From contig JADGIG010000051.1 in assembly GCA_018985235.1 (NCBI GenBank), positions 1 through 30,984 on the forward strand: a DNA stretch of 30,984 bases, in the 5' to 3' direction. Source of the stretch: Sanchytrium tribonematis (Eukaryota > Sanchytriomycota > Sanchytriomycetes > Sanchytriales > Sanchytriaceae). A model generated the notes under the pieces. It was not told where the DNA came from. It saw only the letters and a list, made by a program, of their open reading frames with translations, and did not search any database. Below are positions 9,360-17,600 of this stretch, piece by piece (position 1 is the first letter of the stretch; each line of letters starts with the position of its first letter). The position numbers were made by a program, and so were the translations under genes.

Positions 9360-10544
9360 ATGATTATAAAACTTGGATCTCAGAAATTTGAGCCTGAATA
9401 TGTTGAAAACAATGACGATGTTTGGCGAATAACAGACAAACTGACTGTAGAAAAGGGAGACAAATCCTATGAAGTAAACAGTGTAGACTATGGTGATAAA
9501 ATTTATTTTGGCAATGATATGAAATTGTACCATAGCAAACCTATTCAATACACAAAAGTTGATTTGACAGCACTGAAGGAATCTATTGACACGGCAACGG
9601 ATATTGTAGACAAGAGAAAACTAGCAACTGCTTTGCAAGTGCAATATATTGGTATTCCAAATCTTGATGCAGCTACTCCATTGGATGATATATATTACAG
9701 AGATATGCATGTATTTACTTTATTCAAAAGTGAACTACTAGCTGGAGCTTGTATTGGAATTGAACAATTAAACAAAAATGAAGACAAAGACAACTTGGAA
9801 TTGTTTGGTTCGACTTTCAGAATTTGTCACTTTTTTATTCTTAAGCCTTTTCAAAATATGGGGCTTGGGCGGCAACTATACGCTGAAGTCAAAAAATTCG
9901 TTAATGAAAACTTTGATAGACTTTGTGTTGAGGATCCAAATGAGTTATTCTGTAACTTAAGAGATCATTGTGACTTGAGAGAAGTACAGGAAAGCGGTGG
10001 CTTGTCCGCTTTACTAAATAGGGCCGATGGGGAGTCATCGAAAAGATCCAAATTGGACCCCATCTCATTCGTGGGCAAATTCAATGGAATTCGAAATTAT
10101 ATCTCAAAGTTGCAATCGAAATTCCGATTATCTCCAGTAATTTATACTAACGAAGGATCAGTCAGTTAGAGTGTACGAGATGACCATTTTAGATGAGCTT
10201 TCTTTCGGAATGGAAAACAAATTTGATTTATTACAAAACTTTGAAGTTATGTCGAAATTTATGGAAATGTTGGCTGATCGAATTCAGACTCAAAACCAAA
10301 CAACAGAGGTATTACTGCCAGTTGAGCAGGACCAAAATCAAAGTTTACAACAGACAAGTTTGCTAAGAGTGCAAGATTACCTAGATGTATTAAATAAAAT
10401 GAGATGATTTGCCTCTTTTTTCGTAAAGAAACAATAGAATGCATCTTCATAGCGAAAAGAGATGTTTCTGAGCAACGGGAACGAGAACTACAAAATGTAC
10501 TTCAAGATATGTTGCCGAATTTGTGTCGAGGGAAACCTCCTTAA
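9360..10544 (+). CDS. HAT1: Histone acetyltransferase type B catalytic subunit HAT1, interrupted twice
   Basis: Acetylates newly made histone H4 before chromatin assembly. Proposed exons 9360-10136, 10156-10386 and 10404-10544 give 382 residues, a normal HAT1 length. The GNAT core shows FFILKPFQNMGLGRQLYAEV (acetyl-CoA loop) followed by LCVEDPNELFCNLRDHCDLR, the HAT1-specific V-E-D-P...L-R-D motif. Removing the 19-nt intron at 10137 joins KFRLSP to DQSVRVYEMTILDEL, matching the F-K-I-N-K-x-x-x-R-R-V-Y-E-I-L segment of animal HAT1. The frame then stops at 10407, but the next frame reads FFRKETIECIFIAKRDVSEQ and RERELQNVLQDML, which resembles the HAT1 C-terminal helix. That second junction (17 nt, 10387-10403, or 35 nt) is uncertain and could be a sequence indel. 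Confidence 0.82.
10137..10155 (+). other. 19-nt intron in HAT1
   Basis: GTAATTTATACTAACGAAG, phase 0, with a perfect CTAAC branch motif whose second A is six bases from the 3' end. Splicing restores the conserved VYE segment of HAT1. Confidence 0.87.
10387..10403 (+). other. Possible 17-nt intron (or indel) in HAT1
   Basis: GTATTAAATAAAATGAG, phase 0. It has GT and AG ends, but the YTNAY branch motif is poor and the length departs from 19-20. An alternative 35-nt intron starts at the GT at 10369. The downstream frame looks coding, so some frame change of +2 (mod 3) is needed here; a sequencing or assembly error in the A-rich run is the competing explanation. Confidence 0.35.
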
Positions 10545-10573
10545 ATTTTGTTTTGTTCCCAAAATTATTCCTA

Positions 10574-10607
10574 ATTGGATGGAAACACGTGATGGGGGTA
10601 TAAAAAG
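10574..10607 (+). promoter_or_regulatory. U3 promoter: ATTGG, CACGTG and TATA box
   Basis: Inverted CCAAT box ATTGG (10574-10578), palindromic E-box CACGTG (10586-10591) and TATAAAAAG (10599-10607). The TATA box lies 29 nt before the predicted U3 5' end, a standard polymerase II (or U6-type) distance. Confidence 0.6.
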
Positions 10608-10627
10608 AAATTAATCCCCAAAAACTT

Positions 10628-10812
10628 AAGACCGTACTGTACAGGATACATGTATAGTTAATATCTAGTGTTTAGTCATCTGACTAGGTACCTTGATCAG
10701 CTCAGAAGGTGATATTTTCGTTGTAGAGAAGAGGGACAACTGCATTTAGCAATGGATGATCTTGCTCGTAGTCGTATGACATTGAGCATCTCTACAACGG
10801 TATCTGATGAGT
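10628..10812 (+). ncRNA. U3 small nucleolar RNA
   Basis: No reading frame of note. The 5' end AAGACCGTACTG followed by GGATACATGTATAGT matches the U3 GAC / box A' / box A region (human AAGACUAUACUUUC then GGAUCAUUUCUAUAGU). A 5' hairpin follows (TAGTC 10673-10677 with GACTA 10682-10686). Then come a C'-like box GGTGATATTT (10708-10717), an 11-bp long-range helix CGTTGTAGAGA/TCTCTACAACG (10719-10729 with 10789-10799), a box B region, box C GGATGATCTTG (from 10754), a hairpin TGCTC/GAGCA and box D TCTGA (10803-10807). It ends five bases after box D as in yeast and human. This order and pairing is the U3 3' domain. U3 guides early 18S rRNA processing in the SSU processome, whose protein UTP5 is also encoded in this window. 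Confidence 0.85.
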
Positions 10813-10814
10813 TG

Positions 10815-11220
10815 CCCTAATATGTTTTTGTTTTGTTTTATAATAACTCCGATTTTCTATCTTTAGAGGACGTCGCCTTATCTTAGGTTACGTTGTCTTA
10901 CATCTCCAAAATTAGTGCAATTTTTCAAATTGTATAACTTTTCAGTATACTTCTCTTTCCTTTCATGGGATCATCCCCAACTTATTATTAATTTCGCCAG
11001 ACCACACAATATTTTTAGCCATGATCACATGGACCGTCGCAATACTCAAACGCCGTGACCCTTTAAAGTCTATAATCAAATGCGTGTCTATTTCAAGTTG
11101 CCTCAAGAAGACAATAAGTTTTATTTAATAAATCATTTAAAAAGTTGTACAAATCAATACATTTGCATCTCTAGATCATGAGTTGTCATTTCATTATTTT
11201 GTGTTCCCTGTACATAGTCA
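10815..11220. other. Unassigned intergenic DNA
   Basis: No convincing reading frame or tRNA. A T-rich tract with TTTATAATAA (about 10838-10847) follows U3. Local hairpins are visible: CAATTT-TTC-AAATTG (starting 10919), GTATA/TATAC just after it, TGGG/CCCA around 10977-10990, and CCATG-ATCA-CATGG (about 11019-11032). The AATTTTTC stretch next to a hairpin resembles an Sm site, but no snRNA signature was identified. Could be 3' flank of U3 plus distal promoter. Confidence 0.4.
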
Positions 11221-11221
11221 T

Positions 11222-11373
11222 ACGTAATATACGTATACGAATTATCACATCCAAACCCAACATTGTACTTAAAGGAACCAATAACGTGCAAGGCGAAACA
11301 CCATACGTGACGTTGTACGGCGTCGTGATTGGTACACGTGAGTATGAATTCTAGGGGTAAAGTGCTATAAAAA
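11222..11373 (+). promoter_or_regulatory. Promoter of zinc-finger gene: six ACGT cores, ATTGG, E-box and TATA box
   Basis: ACGT tetramers at 11222, 11231, 11284, 11305, 11310 and 11336 lie within ~120 bp, the last inside CACGTG (11335-11340), and one overlaps GTGACGTT. ATTGG lies at 11328-11332. TATAAAAA (11366-11373) is 36 nt before the last base preceding ATG 11409. ACGT cores are typical bZIP/bHLH binding sites. This is the richest promoter in the window and precedes its only clear regulator gene. Confidence 0.55.
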
Positions 11374-11408
11374 TAAAGCAGCCCATCCAGGCCAAAAAGT
11401 ATCACAAC

Positions 11409-12803
11409 ATGTTAAGTCAACTCGACAGAATTGAATTGTACAAACCAGGCAAAGACTGGTATAAGTTATGCTCCCAATTTGGACAATTTCATGGTAGTGT
11501 TTTTATCTGTCAAAACTGTTCTTGTCAATATGCCAATGTCAAAAGGACAGTGATAAATCATTTACTGAAGCACTGTCTGCGAGGAGAACAGCAGAAATTT
11601 TTGGTAATGGAGCTTGTTAAAATTGGGGATACCTCAAAATATGTCAATGATTGGTTCGAAAAGCTACAACGCGGTGAGCTTAAAAAGTTTCAAATTAATT
11701 TAAACGAAGTCGAGTGGCCAGCCATTAAGCCAGCTATCCCTGCTATACCAATCAATCGCATGCAGAGATTAGACTCCAAGTTTGATTTGAGTGGAGAAAC
11801 CAATTTTGAAAGCCGGTTATCGAAAATCAATACTAATTTATCATATAGTATTCCCAGACAAGAAGAAACTCCTACTTGTGATAACATTCCATCGCAGAAG
11901 TCGACTGAGTCTGAGGTCGATGATCAAAATGAAATGCAACAGGAAAATCAACCAGAAGAGGATGACGAGGATCAACTTATGACTCCCAAACCCAGCCCTG
12001 AGTTGGATCAAGTCAAAAAGATCAAGTCAAACAAAACCATGGGACCTCGCAACCAGCCACCGGCATGGAAAATTGTCAGTACTCAGTATGGATCTTTCAC
12101 TCCTATGAATCAGACTGAAAAGAAGACTTCTAGAAGAAGATTTTGGTACACATGTACTGCTTGTCAAGCCAGAATGACAGAAAACAAGACAGGCATTACT
12201 AACCATTTATTAAAATCGTGTTTAAGCATTGACACTGAAACAAAGCGCAAAATTTTGGATTTATTATTAAGTTTTGGAGAAGATGCTCCATACATTTTGA
12301 AAATGAAAAGTATCAATAATGATAAGGTACATAATGCTGGAAGATCAGCTAGAAGAGGTAGCCGGCAGTCATCCGCTGGCATTTTGAGAGGCTCACAAAA
12401 GCGTGATGTCAAATCGCCCTTTGGAGATCAGATGCAAAGAAAAGTCAATCATTCTATATTTAAAACTGACTTTTCTAGACATCCTACTTATTTTCCTAAG
12501 TGGCAAGAAAATTTAATGGATCATCAAACATTGAATGCATTGGAACATTTTCCTCAGTTCCAAAATTTACCTAAACCTATGTCTTGTGACTCATCATTTA
12601 AAGATGACAGCTCTTTTTTGGCTTTGAGCAGTTTTGCAGAGTTGTTATCTAACAAATTACAAGAAAGCAGTATTGAACCAGATTTAAATGCTGTCAAGGC
12701 AGAATTAATTGAGCGTAAACATATATTGGATTCTCAATTTAAAAATCTAAACAAATTAGAACGATTATCGAAAGTCTCTAATTTGATGTTAGAATTCGCT
12801 TGA
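11409..12803 (+). CDS. Probable DNA-binding protein with two BED-like zinc fingers
   Basis: A 464-residue hydrophilic protein. Two copies of the same module occur: W-x-x-x-S-Q-[FY]-G-x-F followed by a finger with identical spacing, C-x2-C-x13-H-x4-C. Finger 1 uses C34, C37, H51, C56 (NHLLKHC) and finger 2 uses C249, C252, H266, C271 (NHLLKSC). This is close to BED/hAT-type fingers (C-x2-C...H-x3-5-[HC]). An acidic Gln/Glu/Asp-rich linker (~160-190) may be an activation region, and the C-terminus is helical. No transposase core is present, so a transcription factor is the likely role. It has by far the longest upstream region in the window. AATAAA (12803-12808) overlaps the TGA stop. Confidence 0.7.
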   Translation: MLSQLDRIELYKPGKDWYKLCSQFGQFHGSVFICQNCSCQYANVKRTVINHLLKHCLRGEQQKFLVMELVKIGDTSKYVNDWFEKLQRGELKKFQINLNEVEWPAIKPAIPAIPINRMQRLDSKFDLSGETNFESRLSKINTNLSYSIPRQEETPTCDNIPSQKSTESEVDDQNEMQQENQPEEDDEDQLMTPKPSPELDQVKKIKSNKTMGPRNQPPAWKIVSTQYGSFTPMNQTEKKTSRRRFWYTCTACQARMTENKTGITNHLLKSCLSIDTETKRKILDLLLSFGEDAPYILKMKSINNDKVHNAGRSARRGSRQSSAGILRGSQKRDVKSPFGDQMQRKVNHSIFKTDFSRHPTYFPKWQENLMDHQTLNALEHFPQFQNLPKPMSCDSSFKDDSSFLALSSFAELLSNKLQESSIEPDLNAVKAELIERKHILDSQFKNLNKLERLSKVSNLMLEFA

Positions 12804-12820
12804 ATAAATCTGTATATTGT

Positions 12821-14731
12821 TTATTTTGGGGCAACATTGTCCACAAAATTCGACCACGCAAATGAACCGCTTTTTATAGACGAAATGGATTCGCTTTTAC
12901 TGTCCAATTTCTTTAGACTATGATTTGATTTCGTCTGACCATAAATTTTGTGGTTTAATGCTTTATTTGAGTCACTTGAATGAGATTTGAGGGACTTGGG
13001 TTCTGAAGGATTTTTCGCCTTTAATAAATTTAAAAAGGATATATCTAAGTCGCTATTCCTGCTTGAGGGAGCAGATTTTTGAATTCCAATAGACTCGACT
13101 CTTGCATTTAGAGATTGGGTAGATTCGAGCTTTGGGATTGGGTCCAAAGAATGATTTCTAGTGGACCCAGTTACTCTAGATCGTGATTTTTGTTTATCCT
13201 CGGAAGGCGAATCTTCAAAATCATCGTTATACTTCTGAATTATGGAAAAGCTTTTCTCATGATTCGAATTTGATTTTGACAAAGAAGAGGCGTTTTCAAT
13301 TTTGGGTTTGGATGATACAATGGCACTCTTGATGGCAGATAAAGAATTTTTGGATTCAGACTGAGATTTTTTCACATTAGAATTTAGTATGACGCTGCTC
13401 GAAGAAGCATATATGTCTACAATTTCATTAGCAAGATTCAAATTATTTTCTTTAGAAGTTGATGGACTTTTTATGCTACTTAGAGTTGAGCTATTTGAAG
13501 TTGATGTTGACTCTCTGATTGATTTGGATTTTGATTTTCTAAATGAGCCGGAAACATTTGTAGTGTTGTAGCTCCCATTTTCAACAAATTGACGTGTGGG
13601 CGATTCATAAGGTTCGGGGCCATCCAGATATTTTGATTTTTCAATATATTTTTGATACAAGGTTTTTTTACTGTCAATCATTTTCGTCTGGGTAGATTTG
13701 TGACGAGACTTCATTGGCGGAATTTTTGACTCGCGAACAAGAGGTGTCTCATTTGAGACTAAACGATTTAAGCCATTTAGCAAAGTCTCTAAATTTTCGG
13801 TTAAATCCCGTAAGGAGTCTTCTCTACCTTTAAGTTGATTCACGAACACTAAGGCTTTGTGCAACTCCTCTAATTGTAGTTGAAAATCGACTTCGACATT
13901 TGAAATACCAAAAGCAGTCATATCCACTTCTTCTGGTTTTAATTCTCTAGGAGGCGCTGTAACTGGTCGTTCCTTGGTATCAAAGTACATATAGGGTAGC
14001 TTCAAATGTAAATTATTTCTTGTGTTATGCCAAGGTGATATTAATTGATCAAACGATTTATATTTTTTCCTTAAACTCGTCATTTTCTTAATTTCCTCTA
14101 AATTTGATTCGTTTATAAAGTTATTTTTTACATTGATGTGACTACATCCAATATTGTCTGACAGATAGGTGATGATTATTCTCAAAGAGTGATTTGTCAA
14201 TCCACAATTTTCAAGGTCCCATTTTTTAACTTCTTTTCTTCCAGACAAATAATTCAACATATATTTGAGCCCAATATCCCTGATATCATTTCCATTTAAA
14301 GATATGCGAGAAAATGGTTGGTCAGATTTTAGTAATAAATGTACAAGATGCTGAATCCCTTCGTATCCAATGTGACAGGCAGATAAGTTTAAAACTTGCA
14401 ATTGGCTCAAATCATTGTATTGCATTAACAAAGAGTTGCCTAATTTTGTATGCGGTAAAGACAGCAATTGTAAATTCTTCGTTACCACTATTTTTTCTAT
14501 TTGGTTTAATAGTTTCGAGGTCAATGTGGTCCCACATATTTCCAAGGCAGTGACATGATCCATTCGACTGAGCAATTTTTTAATTAAATTATGAACATTT
14601 TGTTGAGATTTTTCATTTAATTCAACAGGGTTCAAATAAACGCATATTCCTTCATATCGATTCAAATCCTCGGTGATTTTATTAAAATCTTTTTTCTGAT
14701 TCAAATGTAATGGTATAATCAAGGTTTCCAT
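12821..14731 (-). CDS. Leucine-rich-repeat protein, CEP78-like
   Basis: A 636-residue protein. Residues ~50-215 carry about five ribonuclease-inhibitor-type LRRs (LQVLNLSACHIGYEGIQHLV, FSRISLNGNDIRDIGLKYML, VKKWDLENCGLTNHSLRII, INVKNNFINESNL). Then come a short coiled coil (~285-325) and a long Ser/Lys-rich, probably disordered tail. LRR order and the following helical segment resemble CEP78, a centriole-distal protein needed for ciliogenesis, but other LRR proteins cannot be excluded. Its stop lies 17 nt from the convergent zinc-finger gene stop, and its AATAAA (plus-strand 12820-12825) overlaps the stop. The divergent TPR gene starts 17 nt away. Confidence 0.6.
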   Translation of the reverse strand: METLIIPLHLNQKKDFNKITEDLNRYEGICVYLNPVELNEKSQQNVHNLIKKLLSRMDHVTALEICGTTLTSKLLNQIEKIVVTKNLQLLSLPHTKLGNSLLMQYNDLSQLQVLNLSACHIGYEGIQHLVHLLLKSDQPFSRISLNGNDIRDIGLKYMLNYLSGRKEVKKWDLENCGLTNHSLRIIITYLSDNIGCSHINVKNNFINESNLEEIKKMTSLRKKYKSFDQLISPWHNTRNNLHLKLPYMYFDTKERPVTAPPRELKPEEVDMTAFGISNVEVDFQLQLEELHKALVFVNQLKGREDSLRDLTENLETLLNGLNRLVSNETPLVRESKIPPMKSRHKSTQTKMIDSKKTLYQKYIEKSKYLDGPEPYESPTRQFVENGSYNTTNVSGSFRKSKSKSIRESTSTSNSSTLSSIKSPSTSKENNLNLANEIVDIYASSSSVILNSNVKKSQSESKNSLSAIKSAIVSSKPKIENASSLSKSNSNHEKSFSIIQKYNDDFEDSPSEDKQKSRSRVTGSTRNHSLDPIPKLESTQSLNARVESIGIQKSAPSSRNSDLDISFLNLLKAKNPSEPKSLKSHSSDSNKALNHKIYGQTKSNHSLKKLDSKSESISSIKSGSFAWSNFVDNVAPK

Positions 14732-14748
14732 AATATTTTGGCCTAATC
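14732..14748. promoter_or_regulatory. 17-nt divergent intergenic region
   Basis: Only 17 bases separate the start codons of the CEP78-like gene (minus) and TPR gene (plus). No TATA or other motif fits; transcription of each gene probably starts inside the other, or the TPR gene uses ATG 14770. Confidence 0.45.
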
Positions 14749-15921
14749 ATGATTTTAAGGAGTTTAGCTATGGTTCAAATTTACTATCTTACAAATTCCG
14801 AGATCAACTACAACGATTTGGCAGTACCCATTGAAAGCTTGAAAGTACTTGACAATCACATTTTATTAGCTGAAGCAAATGAAGTTCACCTAGATGGTGA
14901 AAATGGACGAGTCAATCATTATATGGATAAAGCAAAGCATTTGATAAATAGCTACAAAAATTACAAACACGCACTCTGTATTTATTTATTTTGCTGCCAA
15001 AATACGGAGCGTAAAAAATGGAAATTAGCATGTATGTGCAACATATCGTACTTATACACAGAACTACAGGATTTTACAGAGGCTAAAAGGGTAGCTAAAA
15101 AAGCATATGATATGGAAAAATCGCATTACAAGGCTCTGATACGGCTGTGTTCTATTGCAGAACGCCAGGGAGATTTGACGGAAATGATAAAAATTTGCGA
15201 ACTCGGGCTACAAAATCCAGATGAAAATGCTCAATTATATTTTTCCAAAAAGTTGAAAGAATCCCAAAATGCAGTTCAGAGAGACGAAAAACAAAAGCTA
15301 CGCATGGGAAAGCTTTTTAATGATGTTTTATTTGATCATCCCTCAATCGACACAATCGAGGGTTTTACCTTATTATTTTATAAAGACTTGCGTGCAAATG
15401 AGAATATTATATTTGAAGAAAGCACACGAACCTTTGAAGTTGCTAAGTCATACAAAAAAAGTGCATTTGAAAATTGCATTCGAATGAGTTCCACTTTTAG
15501 GAAAGTGCAATCTGCACACAGAGAAGACGAAATTCAGGTATACATGGTATACGGAATGTTGCTAGAAGACTTTTATAGAAGGGAAATGATTGTGTCAGTC
15601 ACAGATGACAAATTTGCTTTACCAATACCAAGAAACTTCAGAATTGAACCTAGTTGCCCAAATATGGATATTCAAGTCTCGGAAATGCTGCTCAAAAATA
15701 TATTCAAATATTTTTTTAATTTATTTCAATTCCAATATAGAAATGAACAAACTGTTACTAATGTGTTAAGGAATTATCGTACTCCATTGATGGCAACGTT
15801 ATATCAAGATTATGATGACGTAGAGGTTATTCAAAAGGCACTGTACGAACTCGTAACCTACAACATGTTGGATATGTACAAATACAAAGAAGTTGTTTAT
15901 TTCAAAGCAAGAGATTCATAA
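14749..15921 (+). CDS. TPR-containing protein of unknown function
   Basis: A 390-residue soluble protein. Residues ~65-165 contain two to three TPR-like helix pairs (YKHALCIYLFCCQN, ACMCNISYLYTELQDFTEAK, VAKKAYDMEKSHYKALIRL, GDLTEMIKICELGLQNP). The C-terminal half is helical with no motif I recognise. It may be a co-chaperone or ciliary TPR protein, but that is guesswork. The start could be ATG 14749 or ATG 14770; the first leaves only 17 nt to the start of the divergent LRR gene. AATAAA (15920-15925) overlaps the TAA stop, and the isopropylmalate synthase gene starts 24 nt later. Confidence 0.65.
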   Translation: MILRSLAMVQIYYLTNSEINYNDLAVPIESLKVLDNHILLAEANEVHLDGENGRVNHYMDKAKHLINSYKNYKHALCIYLFCCQNTERKKWKLACMCNISYLYTELQDFTEAKRVAKKAYDMEKSHYKALIRLCSIAERQGDLTEMIKICELGLQNPDENAQLYFSKKLKESQNAVQRDEKQKLRMGKLFNDVLFDHPSIDTIEGFTLLFYKDLRANENIIFEESTRTFEVAKSYKKSAFENCIRMSSTFRKVQSAHREDEIQVYMVYGMLLEDFYRREMIVSVTDDKFALPIPRNFRIEPSCPNMDIQVSEMLLKNIFKYFFNLFQFQYRNEQTVTNVLRNYRTPLMATLYQDYDDVEVIQKALYELVTYNMLDMYKYKEVVYFKARDS

Positions 15922-15945
15922 TAAATTTTGTTACTGAAACATTTT

Positions 15946-17564
15946 ATGAGCAAAGAAAAACTGATAATATTTGACACAACATTACGAGATGGCGAGCAGA
16001 GCCCAGGAGTCACCTTGGATACACAGGAAAAGATTAAAATAGCTAAACAATTAAGTATTTTGGGCGTTGATGTTTGCGAGGCTGGATTTCCTGTGGCAAG
16101 TGTTGGGGATTTTGAGAGTGTCAAATCCATTGCAACCATAGTGGGAAACATAAATGATGGCAGAAAGGAACCTATGATCATATGTGCATTGGCCAGGGCA
16201 ACAAATAAGGATATCGAAACTGCTGCGAAAGCAATAGAACCAGCAAAAAATAAGCGGATTCACACGTTTTTGGCAACTTCCGATCTGCATCTAAAATACA
16301 AGCTTAAAATCTCCAGGGAGGAATGCATTACTAAGGCGGTAAATGCAGTCAAATTGGCAAAGTCTTTTGTCAATGATGTTGAATTTAGCTGCGAAGATGC
16401 TGCCAGATCTGACAGGCACTTCTTATGTCAGGTGATACAAGAAGTAATTAAAGCAGGTGCTACTACCTTGAACATCCCCGACACCGTTGGCTATATGCAG
16501 CCAGAACAGTATGGAAGTCTTATCAAATACTTAATCGATAATACGCTTGGTAGTGAAAATGTGATTTGGAGTAATTTAATTCTTACGTAGGCACACACTG
16601 TCATAATGATTTAGGACTAGCGACGGCTAACACCTTGGCTGGAGTCAATAATGGTGCCAGGCAAGTTGAAGTCACGATTAATGGGATAGGTGAGCGGGCT
16701 GGAAACACTTCATTGGAAGAAATCGCCATGACCCTTTATGTTCATGAGAAATCCTCTCAAGTCTATACCGACATTGTTAAAAATGAGATTTATAAAACAA
16801 GTCAATTGGTCAAAAATTTTACAGGAATGGTAATACAGCCAAACAAAGCGATTGTTGGTAAAAATGCTTTTGCCCACGAATCAGGAATACACCAGGATGG
16901 TGTTCTCAAAAATGCAGAGACTTATGAGATTATAAATCCAGAGATAGTTGGAATTCCTAAAAACAGTATTGTTTTAGGAAAACATTCTGGTAGAAACGCC
17001 TTGAAGAGCAGAGTTGCAGAACTGGGGTTTATTTTGAAAGATATTGAACTCGATGAGATTTTCAAGACGTTTAAGAAACTTGCGGACTCTAAGAAGAACA
17101 TTACCGACGATGATCTCATTTCTATACTTACCGGCGAAGAGACGTCAAAACAATTTTATGAATTAAAATCGCTGCAAATTGTAGCTGGAACGTCTGCACT
17201 GGCCACGGTTTCAGTTGAAATTTTGAAAGAAAATGAACAAGAAGCAATAGCAGATGCAGCAGTTTCTAGAAACGGTGCATTAAGTGCGATATTTAGCTGT
17301 TTAGATCGCATAGTCGCATCTGATAATATAGTAGTGACATTAGATCATTACCAAGTTACCAGTGTCACCGAAGGCGGTGACAGTATAGGGCAAGTTAGTG
17401 TTAAAGTAAGATCCCAAGTAAACGAAAAATCAGTAGTTATTGGAGGGCATGCGAATGATGTGGACGTCTTAATTGCCTCTGCAAAAGCATATCTTAAAGC
17501 ATTGTCACGGGTCAAATTGGCCAACGGACGTAATGAGACCCGGGATACTTCGAGCGAAATTTAG
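15946..17564 (+). CDS. leuA: 2-isopropylmalate synthase, bacterial/plastid (LeuA) type, one 20-nt intron
   Basis: Condenses acetyl-CoA with 2-oxoisovalerate, the committed step of leucine synthesis. Exons 15946-16570 and 16591-17564 give 532 residues. The catalytic barrel shows [62 protein letters not shown] (metal-binding H-x-H-N-D, made by splicing) and [22 protein letters not shown] and LGKHSGR follow, then the C-terminal regulatory domain with [11 protein letters not shown]. This is the short LeuA/plant IPMS form, not the longer LEU4 type of most fungi, so horizontal acquisition is plausible. There is no transit peptide, so it is probably cytosolic. The 20-nt intron shows it resides in the nuclear genome. 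RAD6 follows 36 nt downstream. Confidence 0.9.
16571..16590 (+). other. 20-nt intron in leuA
   Basis: GTAATTTAATTCTTACGTAG, phase 1, branch-like CTTAC with A six bases from the end. Unspliced, the frame stops at the intron's own TAG; spliced, it restores the invariant STHCHNDLG metal-binding segment. Confidence 0.92.
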
Positions 17565-17600
17565 TAAATTCTATTCATATAATTTGCAACAATAGGAGTA

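Noticed and set aside
8977-9363. 128-codon plus-strand frame overlapping the small 7TM gene
   Set aside because: It is a shadow of the hydrophobic gene in another frame and overlaps the HAT1 start.
10844-10900. U5 snRNA loop (CGCCTTATCTTA near 10871)
   Set aside because: The loop of U5 is nearly invariant (GCCUUUUAC); this differs and the flanking stem is weak.
11154-11405. 83-codon minus-strand frame
   Set aside because: It covers the TATA, E-box and ACGT elements of the zinc-finger promoter, shows no family resemblance and has no AATAAA at its end.
15946-17564. Two adjacent genes or a LeuA pseudogene split by a stop
   Set aside because: Deleting one GT...AG 20-mer at the break restores the invariant metal-binding motif exactly, which fits an intron better than decay.
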